NCBI GenBank assembly: GCA_002427525.1
Contig: DIRP01000013.1
Span: 1 to 64,000, forward strand
Source: Bacteroidales bacterium UBA5433
GTDB taxonomy: Bacteria > Bacteroidota > Bacteroidia > Bacteroidales > UBA932
Direction: 5' to 3'
DNA: 64,000 nucleotides
Below the pieces are notes generated by a model, which did no database searches, was not told where the DNA came from, and worked only from the letters and a program-made list of their open reading frames with translations. Below, piece by piece: positions 54,214 to 62,518 of this stretch. Each line of letters begins with the position of its first letter. The stretch's first letter is position 1. The position numbers and the translations under genes were made by a program.

Positions 54214-55077
54214 ATGAAAGTACTTTTAACAGGTGCTAACGGAGGGGTAGGCACGGTAGTGTGTCAGGCGGCTCTGCATACAGAGGGAATAGAGCTGGTG
54301 CCCTGCTCTCGCCAGGCATTGGACGTTTTGGACAGCCGGGCCCTTGCAAAAGCCTTGTTAAGTCACAAGCCGGACTATGTCATCAATGCGGCTGCTTTTA
54401 CACACGTAGACAGGGCAGAAACAGAGGTGGAAGAGGCCTTCCGCCTGAATGCACTCTGCCTTAAGGGAATGGTGGATGCCTGCAATCAAGTGGGGGCGGC
54501 ACTCATCCATTTATCAACCGATTACGTTTTTGACGGAGAGAAAAAAACTCCTTATACAGAAGAAGACAAAGAGAACCCCATCAATATGTACGGGGCTTCC
54601 AAATGGGCAGGAGAGCAGGTGGTACTAGCTTATAACCTGGGTACCGTCGTAAGGACCAGCTGGGTGTATTCCCTTCATTCAAAAAACTTTCTGGCCGCCA
54701 TACCTCGTTTGCTTCGCACCAAGGACGAGCCGTTGTATGTAGAGAATTCCCAGAAGAATTCGCCTACGTTTGCCCTCCACCTGGTGGAAGCTTTGTTGGC
54801 TTTGGTAAAAAAGAACGTTCGGCAGGGATTGTACCATTATACCAATGCCGGAGGAGGGTGTACGAGGTACGAATTTGCCTGCCACGTAAGGGACAGAATC
54901 CTGGAGAAAGAGCCCGGGGCACGATTGGTTCCTGTTTATCCCATGGAACCTGTCTTGCAGGACCCGCCGGGAACGGCGCCCAGGCCGCTGTATTCTGTTA
55001 TGAGTCCGGATAAAATAGCAAAACAACTGGGACTTACCGTGCCGCACTGGCAGGAAGGAATTGGTTTTATTATATAA
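54214..55077 (+). CDS. dTDP-4-dehydrorhamnose reductase (RmlD-like)
   Basis: 287 aa extended SDR that reduces dTDP-4-keto-rhamnose to dTDP-L-rhamnose, or a related sugar-nucleotide reductase. Seen: MKVLLTGANGGVGTVV, DYVINAAAFTHVDRAETE, STDYVFDGEKKTPY, and the catalytic YGASKWAGE. The usual rmlA/B/C genes are not in the window. The open frame starts at 54130, but the ATG at 54214 starts the fold and is 5 nt after TACCTTTG. A phosphohexomutase gene lies 7 nt downstream, consistent with sugar-nucleotide supply. Confidence 0.85.
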   Translation: MKVLLTGANGGVGTVVCQAALHTEGIELVPCSRQALDVLDSRALAKALLSHKPDYVINAAAFTHVDRAETEVEEAFRLNALCLKGMVDACNQVGAALIHLSTDYVFDGEKKTPYTEEDKENPINMYGASKWAGEQVVLAYNLGTVVRTSWVYSLHSKNFLAAIPRLLRTKDEPLYVENSQKNSPTFALHLVEALLALVKKNVRQGLYHYTNAGGGCTRYEFACHVRDRILEKEPGARLVPVYPMEPVLQDPPGTAPRPLYSVMSPDKIAKQLGLTVPHWQEGIGFII

Positions 55078-55084
55078 CTATACT

Positions 55085-56812
55085 ATGGAAAAAAACTTCA
55101 TGGACAGGGCCGGGGAATGGCTGGGAGCATCGTACAGTAACGAAACCCATGCAGAGGTTCGCAGGCTTATGCAGGAAGATCCGGCATTGCTGGAAGATTC
55201 GTTTTACAAAAATCTGGAATTTGGAACAGGTGGATTGCGGGGCATTATGGGAGTGGGAACAAACAGGGTAAACCGTTATACGGTGGGGATGGTAACGCAG
55301 GGGCTGGCCAATTACGTAAAGAAAATGGGTCCCGGACCGTATAAGGCAGCCGTGTCATTTGACTGCAGGAACCAATCGCCCGACTTTGCGGCCATGGTAG
55401 CAGAGGTGTTGGCAGCCAATGATTTTACGGTTTATTTATACGATGCCTTGCGGCCGACTCCGCAATTGAGTTTTACGGTACGTCATCTGGAATGCCAGAT
55501 TGGCGTTATGATCACGGCCAGCCACAATCCAAAAGAATACAACGGTTACAAGGTGTATGGAGATGACGGAGCTCAGGTGGTGGCTCCTTTTGACAGCATG
55601 ATTATTGAAGAAGTGCGTAAGGTGCAGTCACCGGAGCAGGTACAGGTTGACGGAGGAAACGGAAAGGTTGTCACGTTGGGTCAGGAAATGGACGAAACCT
55701 ACCTGAAAGCCATCCTGAGCCTGATCAATTTAAGTCCGGATGCCATTCGTAAGCACGGCGCTATGAAAATTGTATATACGCCGCTTCACGGGACAGGGGT
55801 ACGCCTGGTTCCTGAAGCTATGAAGCAGGTTGGTTTTACACAGGTGCTTCATGTTCCGGAACAGGATGTTACAGACGGTAATTTCCCCACCGTTGTTTCG
55901 CCTAATCCGGAAGAACCGGAAGCTTTGAAGATGGCGCTTGAGAAAGCCGAGGAAACAGGAGCAGCCTTGGTGATGGCTACAGACCCGGACAGCGACCGGA
56001 TTGGCGTGGCAGCCCGTGACGGAAACGGAGACATGAAAATCCTGAACGGAAACCAGATTGCGGTCCTTCTTACGTATTATATGTTGGAGAAGTGGAAAGC
56101 CGGTAAAAAGATCCGGGGAAGGGAATACATTGTAAAAACCATTGTGACTACCGATTTGTTACAGGCTATGGCCAGGTATTACGGTGTGGAATGCTACAAT
56201 GTACTTACCGGGTTTAAGTACATTGCAGACATTGTCCGAAAAAATGAAGGGAAAAAGGTATTTATTTGTGGGGGAGAAGAAAGCTACGGCTTCAATGTTG
56301 GAGAATATGTGCGTGACAAAGATGCGGTGATTTCTTGTACGCTTATGGCAGAAGCGGCTTGCTGGGCAGCTGACCAGGGCAAAACCCTGCACGATTTGCT
56401 CAAGGAAATATACGTTCGTTTTGGCTTCTTTAAAGAAAAGACGGTATCTGTGACGTTAAAAGGAATTGACGGTATGAAGGAAATGGAAGCTATCATGAGG
56501 AAACTGAGGGAGCAGCCGCCGGTACAAATGCTGGGATCGCCTGTGGTGTTGGTACACGATTACAAAAAGGGTGAGACTACGGATATGCTCAGCGATTTAA
56601 GGTATAAGACTGTTTTGCCGAAATCTGATGTAGTTCAGTTTGTGAGCGCTTCCAATGCTGTGGTGACGGTAAGGCCTTCGGGAACGGAGCCTAAAATAAA
56701 ATATTACTTTGGGGTACGGTCGCAGGTAGAAGCCTACGATGATGTGGAACAGGCAAACGCTCTTTTGGAAGAGCAACTGACCCGGCTGGAAAAAGAAATC
56801 ACCGGCTTGTAG
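55085..56812 (+). CDS. Phosphoglucomutase/phosphomannomutase family protein
   Basis: 575 aa alpha-D-phosphohexomutase. All active-site loops are present: phosphoserine TASHNPKEYNGYKVYG, the metal loop DPDSDRIGVA, the sugar loop GGEESYGF and the phosphate loop RPSGTEPKIKYY. This longer form resembles phosphoglucomutase/phosphopentomutase PgcA types that interconvert glucose-1- and -6-phosphate. It follows the RmlD-like gene by 7 nt and overlaps the convergent AraC gene by 14 nt. Confidence 0.94.
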   Translation: MEKNFMDRAGEWLGASYSNETHAEVRRLMQEDPALLEDSFYKNLEFGTGGLRGIMGVGTNRVNRYTVGMVTQGLANYVKKMGPGPYKAAVSFDCRNQSPDFAAMVAEVLAANDFTVYLYDALRPTPQLSFTVRHLECQIGVMITASHNPKEYNGYKVYGDDGAQVVAPFDSMIIEEVRKVQSPEQVQVDGGNGKVVTLGQEMDETYLKAILSLINLSPDAIRKHGAMKIVYTPLHGTGVRLVPEAMKQVGFTQVLHVPEQDVTDGNFPTVVSPNPEEPEALKMALEKAEETGAALVMATDPDSDRIGVAARDGNGDMKILNGNQIAVLLTYYMLEKWKAGKKIRGREYIVKTIVTTDLLQAMARYYGVECYNVLTGFKYIADIVRKNEGKKVFICGGEESYGFNVGEYVRDKDAVISCTLMAEAACWAADQGKTLHDLLKEIYVRFGFFKEKTVSVTLKGIDGMKEMEAIMRKLREQPPVQMLGSPVVLVHDYKKGETTDMLSDLRYKTVLPKSDVVQFVSASNAVVTVRPSGTEPKIKYYFGVRSQVEAYDDVEQANALLEEQLTRLEKEITGL

Positions 56813-57641
56813 TCCGGGTTGTTTTTTTGAATTCGCTGATGCTACTTCCCACCGTCCGTTTAAAAAAACGGCTGAAAGATGCCAAATCTTCAAAGCCCAG
56901 GATATGAGCAATTTCTGTAGCATTTTTGTTGCTGTACAGCAACAGCCGTTTGGCTTCTGAAGCAATCCGCTCGTGAATTACCTGCAAAGGAGCCGGTAGC
57001 TTGTACAAGGCAAATAAGTTGGTTAGTGTTTTAGGGGAACGGTTGAGCATGCGTGCATAATCGGCCACTTTCTTTTTCTCTTTAAAATACTTGTCCACTA
57101 AAATAAAATACTGCCGTACCAGATAAAAACCCGATTCATTCATGGGATCAATGGCCATCGTATCCCTTGCCATGCGTGTACAGCTGATGATAAAACGTTT
57201 TAAGTGAAGCCGCAACATTTCTTCTTTCAGCGAGTCTTCCGATGCAAATTCCTGCACCATGTCAGTAAGGATTTGTTCCAGCGTAGCTACCTGGCTTTCA
57301 CTGATCTTCATGAGCAGGAGGTTGGAATATCCCGTAAACAGAAACCCGTTGCAGGATACTTCACTGTCCGATTTATAAATACAGTAGAAGTTGCTGTTAA
57401 AAAGAATGGAAATGTATTTTCCCGAGACTTCTGTAAATTGTACGTTGTGGGTATTGGAAAAAGGAGTTATCTGGTTTTTCTCCAGAACCATTTGGGCATG
57501 GTCCACTTTCAGGTGAACGGTACCGTCAAGAACCCAGATGAATTTATAGAGTTCTTTGCTACGAAAAAGAGCCGGGTTGTTATGGAGTTCATCCGTAACA
57601 ACCAGGCTCCCCCGTAAAGGTGTTATACACGCATATTCCAT
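56799..57641 (-). CDS. AraC-family transcriptional regulator
   Basis: 280 aa: an AraC-like cupin sensor domain (about residues 15-110) and a C-terminal pair of helix-turn-helices (about 185-275): KVADYARMLNRSPKTLTNLF and ATEIAHILGFEDLASFSRFFKR. The effector is unknown. It follows the thioredoxin gene by 19 nt, and its ATG is 5 nt after a TATATTTG box (57654-57647), so it may have its own promoter inside the end of that gene. Confidence 0.9.
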   Translation of the reverse strand: MEYACITPLRGSLVVTDELHNNPALFRSKELYKFIWVLDGTVHLKVDHAQMVLEKNQITPFSNTHNVQFTEVSGKYISILFNSNFYCIYKSDSEVSCNGFLFTGYSNLLLMKISESQVATLEQILTDMVQEFASEDSLKEEMLRLHLKRFIISCTRMARDTMAIDPMNESGFYLVRQYFILVDKYFKEKKKVADYARMLNRSPKTLTNLFALYKLPAPLQVIHERIASEAKRLLLYSNKNATEIAHILGFEDLASFSRFFKRTVGSSISEFKKTTRTTSR

Positions 57642-57660
57642 ATGCGCAAATATACAAAAC

Positions 57661-58119
57661 CTATTCTTCTTTCAGTAATGTGCTTTTAACCAGAGATTCA
57701 AGCTGGCTTTTAGGAAGGGCTCCCTGTGAGATACTGGGTTTGCCTTCCATGGGTATCCACAACAGGGTGGGGACGCTGCGTACGCCAAAAATGGCGGCCA
57801 ATTCCGGTTGTTTGTCAACATCTACTTTGTAAACGTGAATCTGGTCACTGAATTCCTGTGCAACTTCTTCCAGTGTAGGTGCCAGCATTTTACAAGGGGC
57901 ACACCATGTAGCATGAAAATCTACAATGGCCGGTTTGTCTCCGGCATACTTCCAATCGTTGGGATTTTTCTCGTAATCATAAACACGTTTGATGAATTCT
58001 TCTTTTGTCAGTTCCATAACTATTGATTTTTTTTCTTTTGTTTTTCCTGATGTTTCGTTGCAACCTGCAGACAAAATCAGAGCAGGTAACATGAGTAAGT
58101 AGGCAGTAATTATTTTCAT
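57661..58119 (-). CDS. Thioredoxin-domain lipoprotein
   Basis: 152 aa. A lipoprotein signal (LPALILSAGC, Cys at 19) precedes a thioredoxin domain with WCAPCKM as active site, cis-Pro in VRSVPTLLWI and the DVDKQPELA strand. The WCxPC form marks a reductive thioredoxin in the envelope. The open frame continues to 58323, but the ATG at 58119 begins the signal. A near -7 element, GACCTTTG (one mismatch), ends 4 nt before. The MBL-fold gene lies upstream with a 55 nt gap. Confidence 0.87.
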   Translation of the reverse strand: MKIITAYLLMLPALILSAGCNETSGKTKEKKSIVMELTKEEFIKRVYDYEKNPNDWKYAGDKPAIVDFHATWCAPCKMLAPTLEEVAQEFSDQIHVYKVDVDKQPELAAIFGVRSVPTLLWIPMEGKPSISQGALPKSQLESLVKSTLLKEE

Positions 58120-58174
58120 GGTGCAAAGGTCCGGCATTTTTATGTTCCGGACAATGGCGAATCTACATAATTTA

Positions 58175-59020
58175 TTAGCAAAACTGCCCGAATTTGTATC
58201 CGGAATAGAGTAGGTGCACTTGGTTGGGGAGGGTACGAGCCAGCGTTTCATAGGCACTGTCTGCGGTGCAATGTCCTGTATAAATCTGTAAATTCGGGTG
58301 TTTTTCTTTAAGGATTCCGGCAAGCTGTATCAGTTCTTCTTCTGTTTCTGCGTTGTCTTTCAGGTGCAGGCCTCCTATAAAACGGGCCACCGGCCTTCCC
58401 GAGAAGGATACAGCGGCGTGCAGCGTATTGAGTATTCCTTTGTGGGTGCAACTGGAAATAAGGGTGTCGCCACAATCCGACAATACCAATACGGCGATTT
58501 CGTGGTGAAACGGGTCGGGGAGCATATCTGTATCCTCTTCCTTCCAGGCCAACGTACTGTTTCCGGCGGGAAGCGGGTAAAGAGAAGGAATGTCGCCCAG
58601 CAGGGCTACGTGTGGCGTCAGGAATGTATTTTTCCGGGGGTGCCAGACAAAACGATCTGCATACTCGCGGGTAAGCCGTTTGTCCATCCCAATTTCCTGT
58701 GCTATCCCTTCCTTGATTGAGTAGCAGGTACTGTGTTGTATCCGGGCAGACAGGTAAACCGGCGCCTTGTGGTTGTGTGCTAAAAAACCCTCCAGACCTC
58801 CTGTGTGGTCGTTGTGGTTGTGGGAAAGAATCAGGTAATCTGCCTGCGCTATATGGTATCCGGCCAGCAGGGCATTCTCTATATAGGCATTGGATGCGCC
58901 GGTGTCTATAAGCCATTTTTTTCCTTCCTTTTCAAACCAGACAGAAAGTCCGTGTTCTGTTAAAAAAGGCAGAGAACCCGGATAGTCAGGAGCCGGGCGG
59001 TTCTCAACGAGTATAAGCAT
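58175..59020 (-). CDS. MBL-fold metallo-hydrolase
   Basis: 281 aa cytoplasmic protein with a metallo-beta-lactamase fold: LIDTGAS, SHNHNDHTGGLEGF (HxHxDH zinc motif), a Ser/Cys-rich SSCTHKGI, FIGGLHL and YTGHCTADSA. The form resembles the 7,8-dihydropterin-6-methyl-4-aminobenzene-phosphate synthase-like branch of the superfamily, but the reaction is not certain. The ATG at 59020 is 3 nt after TAATTTTG (minus strand, 59031-59024); a TTG at 59026 is the only alternative start. Confidence 0.8.
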   Translation of the reverse strand: MLILVENRPAPDYPGSLPFLTEHGLSVWFEKEGKKWLIDTGASNAYIENALLAGYHIAQADYLILSHNHNDHTGGLEGFLAHNHKAPVYLSARIQHSTCYSIKEGIAQEIGMDKRLTREYADRFVWHPRKNTFLTPHVALLGDIPSLYPLPAGNSTLAWKEEDTDMLPDPFHHEIAVLVLSDCGDTLISSCTHKGILNTLHAAVSFSGRPVARFIGGLHLKDNAETEEELIQLAGILKEKHPNLQIYTGHCTADSAYETLARTLPNQVHLLYSGYKFGQFC

Positions 59021-59079
59021 AGTCAAAATTAGTAAAATAATCTAATATAATACGTAACTTTAACCCATATAACGAAGTT

Positions 59080-59274
59080 ATGAAGCAGGAAAAACTCAGC
59101 CATATTGTAGAGACCTACAGGAAGCAGGCTCAAGCGGCAGAACAAGCCGGTCTTTGGGATAAAGCAAATGAAATGCAGGATTTTGCTGATTTTGTTGAAG
59201 AAAATCTGGATGTATTTCTTGAAGATGCCTATACCCGTGAAGCCGAGCTTTGGGAAGAATTTGAAAACTACTGA
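59080..59274 (+). CDS. Small acidic protein, unknown
   Basis: 64 aa with no hydrophobic segment. Composition is strongly acidic and helical (QAQAAEQAGLWDKANEM, then FADFVEENLDVFLED), suggesting an alpha-helical hairpin that binds another protein. It looks like a true gene: the codon pattern matches neighbours, it fills its own slot between two convergently placed genes, and nothing larger is encoded on the other strand there. No family recognised. Confidence 0.6.
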   Translation: MKQEKLSHIVETYRKQAQAAEQAGLWDKANEMQDFADFVEENLDVFLEDAYTREAELWEEFENY

Positions 59275-59283
59275 ACCGATCTT

Positions 59284-59922
59284 TTACGGAAGAAGCCGGT
59301 AGGTACGGCTGCCTGTTCTGCTAATGGTACCGCTTTCTTCAAGCTGCCTGATGGCACGTGTCAGTGCCGGCCGGGTTACTCCGAACATATCTGCCAACTC
59401 CTGATGGGTATGAGGAATGGTAAACAGTGTATCCTTGTTCTTGTTGGACATTTCCAGGAAATAGCTCTTCAATTTGCTTTTGATAGTGCCAAAAGTCGTA
59501 AGACGCAAACGTTCTGAAAGAAACCGGCTCCTGTTAGAAATTTCTTTAAGGTAATTTTCAAGTACCCTTTGGTTTTTTTGCATCATCTCTACAAGATGGT
59601 TTCTGGAAATATCTACAATAACAGAAGGCTGCACGGCAAAAACACTTACAGGCAATTTGTTGTTTTCTGCAAAAAGAAAAGCCGGCGCTACAGCGCGGGA
59701 GGCTGCAATTTCTTCTACTACCACTTTTGTGCCTTCCGGATCTGTCATTTCTGTTCTAAGCAAGCCTTCCTCAACAATAAATAACGAATTGTACACTGCG
59801 CCTTGCAAGGCTACCAGCTCCCCGGCTGCATAAGAACGTATGCGGCAAGTATGACCCAGCAACATGTCTATAAATTCCTTGTCCAGCCCCTCAAAAAGTG
59901 TAGCATTGTAGATTTTATCCAT
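59284..59922 (-). CDS. Crp/Fnr-family transcriptional regulator (HcpR-like by context)
   Basis: 212 aa: a cNMP-binding-type beta-barrel (about residues 10-110), dimer helix (about 115-140) and a winged HTH (about 150-212) with THQELADMFGVTRPALTRAIRQLE. No FNR cluster cysteines are seen at the N-terminus. It is divergent from a ferredoxin gene followed by hcp; in other anaerobes an HcpR of this family controls hcp in response to nitrosative stress. The ATG at 59922 lies 5 nt after a consensus promoter; the longer frame to 59967 is ignored. Confidence 0.88.
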   Translation of the reverse strand: MDKIYNATLFEGLDKEFIDMLLGHTCRIRSYAAGELVALQGAVYNSLFIVEEGLLRTEMTDPEGTKVVVEEIAASRAVAPAFLFAENNKLPVSVFAVQPSVIVDISRNHLVEMMQKNQRVLENYLKEISNRSRFLSERLRLTTFGTIKSKLKSYFLEMSNKNKDTLFTIPHTHQELADMFGVTRPALTRAIRQLEESGTISRTGSRTYRLLP

Positions 59923-59927
59923 AACAA

Positions 59928-59959
59928 CAAAGATACTTTTTTTATTATTTTGTAACAAA
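59928..59959 (-). promoter_or_regulatory. Promoter of the Crp/Fnr regulator
   Basis: Minus strand: TTTG (59959-59956), a 20-nt spacer, TATCTTTG (59935-59928), then 5 nt to the ATG. The -33 element lies within the TTTGTA-N8-TACAAA dyad, so a bound regulator would cover the promoter. Confidence 0.75.
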
Positions 59960-59968
59960 TGGTACAAA
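59949..59968. promoter_or_regulatory. Candidate operator, dyad between crp and ferredoxin/hcp genes
   Basis: TTTGTA (59949-59954) and TACAAA (59963-59968) form a symmetric dyad with an 8-nt centre, the layout of Crp/Fnr family sites. It overlaps the regulator's -33 element and lies 21 nt before the ferredoxin gene's -7 box TACTTTTG (59989-59996). Confidence 0.5.
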
Positions 59969-60015
59969 GTTTACCCTGCTACGTGCCGTACTTTTGTAGA
60001 AAATTTAGAAGCAAC

Positions 60016-60831
60016 GTGAAAAGAACCATTATAAAAATTGATGAAGACTTGTGTGACGGGTGCGGTATATGTGTAGAGGGATGCCACGAGGGTGCATTGC
60101 AACTTATAGATGGCAAGGCAGTTATGGTAAGTGACCTATATTGTGACGGGTTGGGAGCCTGCATACCGGACTGCCCGCAAGGAGCTATTTCTTTGGAAGA
60201 AAGAGAGGCAGAACCTTACAACGAAGAAGCGGTCATGGAGCGTGTGGTTCCCAAAGGGGAAAAAGTAATTTTAGCACACCTTACCCATTTGCGGAATCAC
60301 GGGGAACTGGGATTTATGCAGCAGGGTATTGATTATTTGAAGAAGCACAACATCCGGGTAGATCTGTCTTCGCTACAAAAGGCTGTTCCACAGCAAGCAC
60401 AGCAAGCACCGCAAGCACAACAGCCGTATGTTTTCCAACCGGCAAGCGTGATGCCCCCTCAGTTTCCGGTGCAACTGCACTTGATCAATCCCATGAACCC
60501 TGTTTTTTCAGGTGCCCATTTGCTGTTGGCAGCCGATTGCTCGGCTTTCGTAACTCCGGATTTCCACCAACGCTTTTTGAAAGATAAGGTATTGGCTATT
60601 GCGTGTCCCAAGTTGGACAGGAATCTGGATACGTATGTTGCCAAACTGATTGCCCTTATAGATACCTCCGGAATAGAAACACTTACGGTAGTGCAGATGG
60701 TAGTGCCTTGTTGTTCGGGATTGATGAAACTGGTGTCTATGGCCCGCGAAAAAGCAAAGAGGTACATTCCCGTAAAAAAAATCGTACTCAACCTGCAGGG
60801 AGGAGTTCAAACGGAAGAATGGATACAATGA
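60016..60831 (+). CDS. 4Fe-4S ferredoxin-domain protein linked to Hcp
   Basis: 272 aa from GTG at 60016. An N-terminal ferredoxin region has CDGCGICVEGC and CDGLGACIPDC. The second motif has Leu where the second Cys should be, as I recall for related members of this family. A Gln/Ala/Pro-rich linker (about residues 120-137) leads to a C-terminal domain with ADCSAF, IACPKLD and VPCCSGL, which may hold metal or cluster. Probably an electron donor or partner to Hcp. The ORF could start at ATG 59959, but that lies upstream of the -7 box, so GTG is preferred. hcp follows after 46 nt. Confidence 0.82.
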   Translation: MKRTIIKIDEDLCDGCGICVEGCHEGALQLIDGKAVMVSDLYCDGLGACIPDCPQGAISLEEREAEPYNEEAVMERVVPKGEKVILAHLTHLRNHGELGFMQQGIDYLKKHNIRVDLSSLQKAVPQQAQQAPQAQQPYVFQPASVMPPQFPVQLHLINPMNPVFSGAHLLLAADCSAFVTPDFHQRFLKDKVLAIACPKLDRNLDTYVAKLIALIDTSGIETLTVVQMVVPCCSGLMKLVSMAREKAKRYIPVKKIVLNLQGGVQTEEWIQ

Positions 60832-60877
60832 TTTACATATATTATATTTAATAATTATACTTTAATTTTAGTTTATT

Positions 60878-62497
60878 ATGAACATGTTTTGTTTTCAGTG
60901 CCAGGAAACTGCCCGTAACCAAGGTTGCACGGTAAAAGGCGTTTGTGGCAAAGAAGCCGGTACTGCTGCGCTGCAGGACCTGCTTATTTATGTAACCCGT
61001 GGCGTGGCCATTGTACAAAAGGCCTTACGTGAACAGGGAAAAGCCGGTGACACTGCGAACGCATACATCCTGGATGCCTTGTTTTGTACCATTACCAATG
61101 CAAACTTTGATGATGAAGCTTTGACAGCCCGCATTGAAGAAGGCTTTGCTTTAAAGAGAAAATTGGTGACAAAGGCTACCAAAGAAGGAGTACAACTTCC
61201 TGATATGCCTGAGGTTACTCTGGATGTTAAAAAGGAAGATTTCTTAACAAGTGCCAAAACTGTGGGAGTGCTGAGCGAGCCCGACGAAGACATCCGTTCC
61301 CTCAAGCAATTGACTGTCTACGGTCTGAAAGGTATGGCAGCTTATGCCGAGCATGCGATGAACCTGGGCCACGAAGAGAGTAGCATTTATGCCTTTATGG
61401 AGGAAGCTCTTTATCAGGTATCCCGTACAGATATTACGGTAGATGAACTCATTTCCCTGGTACTTAAAACGGGTGAATATGGTGTACAGGCTATGGCATT
61501 GCTGGATAAGGCCAACACGTCTGCTTACGGAAACCCCGAGATGACAAAGGTAAATATCGGAGTAGGCAAGAATCCCGGTATTCTTATCAGCGGACACGAC
61601 CTGAAAGACATGGAAGAACTGCTGGAGCAAACGGCAGGTACCGGTGTGGATGTGTACACACACGGTGAAATGCTTCCGGCCAACTACTACCCGGCTTTCA
61701 AAAAATATTCCCATTTTGTGGGCAACTACGGCAACGCCTGGTGGAAACAAAAAGAAGAGTTCGAAACTTTTAACGGAGTCATCCTCTTTACAACCAACTG
61801 CATTGTACCTCCGCTCAAAGACGCTACGTATACAGACCGTATCTACACAACAGGATCGTGCGGTTATCCCGGTGCAAAACACATTCCTGCCCGTTCCGAA
61901 GGCGGAAAAAAAGATTTTTCCGAACTGATTGCTAAAGCCAAAACGTGTAAACCTCCTGTAGAGATTGAAAAGGGAGAAATTATTGGCGGTTTTGCACACC
62001 ATCAGGTACTGGCCCTGGCAGATCAGGTAGTAGAGGCTGTTAAAACCGGAGCCATCAAACGTTTTGTTGTTATGGCCGGCTGCGACGGACGCATGAAATC
62101 CCGTGAGTACTATACAGACTATGCAATGGCGCTGCCCAAGGATAACGTAATTTTAACGGCCGGATGTGCCAAATACAGGTACAACAAACTGCCTTTGGGT
62201 GATATCAACGGTATTCCGCGCGTATTGGACGCAGGGCAATGCAACGACAGCTATTCTTTGGTAGTCATTGCACTGGCCTTGCAAAAGGCATTTGGTCTGG
62301 ACAGTGTGAACGACCTTCCCATTTTATACAACATTGCCTGGTACGAACAAAAGGCTGTTATTGTGTTGCTGGCGTTGCTCAGCCTGGGTGTGAAAAACAT
62401 CCACCTGGGACCCACCTTGCCGGCTTTTGTGTCGCCAAACGTGTTGAATGTATTGGTAGATAAATTTGGAATAGGCCCTCAGCCTGCACTTGAATAA
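60878..62497 (+). CDS. hcp: Hydroxylamine reductase / hybrid cluster protein
   Basis: 539 aa Hcp. The N-terminal Cys pattern C5-x2-C8-x8-C17-x5-C23 (CFQCQETARNQGC...GVC) is the anaerobe type that binds a 4Fe-4S cluster. Hybrid-cluster ligand regions are GHDLKDMEELLE, THGEMLPANYYP, NCIVPP, GSCGYPG and AGCAKYRYNKL. It reduces nitric oxide to nitrous oxide, with hydroxylamine reduction also reported. Upstream is a ferredoxin-like gene and a divergent Crp/Fnr regulator. Confidence 0.96.
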   Translation: MNMFCFQCQETARNQGCTVKGVCGKEAGTAALQDLLIYVTRGVAIVQKALREQGKAGDTANAYILDALFCTITNANFDDEALTARIEEGFALKRKLVTKATKEGVQLPDMPEVTLDVKKEDFLTSAKTVGVLSEPDEDIRSLKQLTVYGLKGMAAYAEHAMNLGHEESSIYAFMEEALYQVSRTDITVDELISLVLKTGEYGVQAMALLDKANTSAYGNPEMTKVNIGVGKNPGILISGHDLKDMEELLEQTAGTGVDVYTHGEMLPANYYPAFKKYSHFVGNYGNAWWKQKEEFETFNGVILFTTNCIVPPLKDATYTDRIYTTGSCGYPGAKHIPARSEGGKKDFSELIAKAKTCKPPVEIEKGEIIGGFAHHQVLALADQVVEAVKTGAIKRFVVMAGCDGRMKSREYYTDYAMALPKDNVILTAGCAKYRYNKLPLGDINGIPRVLDAGQCNDSYSLVVIALALQKAFGLDSVNDLPILYNIAWYEQKAVIVLLALLSLGVKNIHLGPTLPAFVSPNVLNVLVDKFGIGPQPALE

Positions 62498-62498
62498 A

Positions 62499-62518
62499 AA
62501 AGACGGAACGTCCTCTTA
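62499..62518 (-). terminator. Terminator after pssA on the minus strand
   Basis: On the minus strand GACG-TTC-CGTC pairs, extended by weak AGAG/TTTT pairs, and is followed by T-rich sequence ending in the hcp stop region. It lies in the 18 nt between the convergent hcp and pssA stops. Rather short; moderate support only. Confidence 0.5.

Noticed and set aside
59959..60015. ATG start for the ferredoxin gene
   Set aside because: It lies upstream of the predicted TSS and inside the operator.
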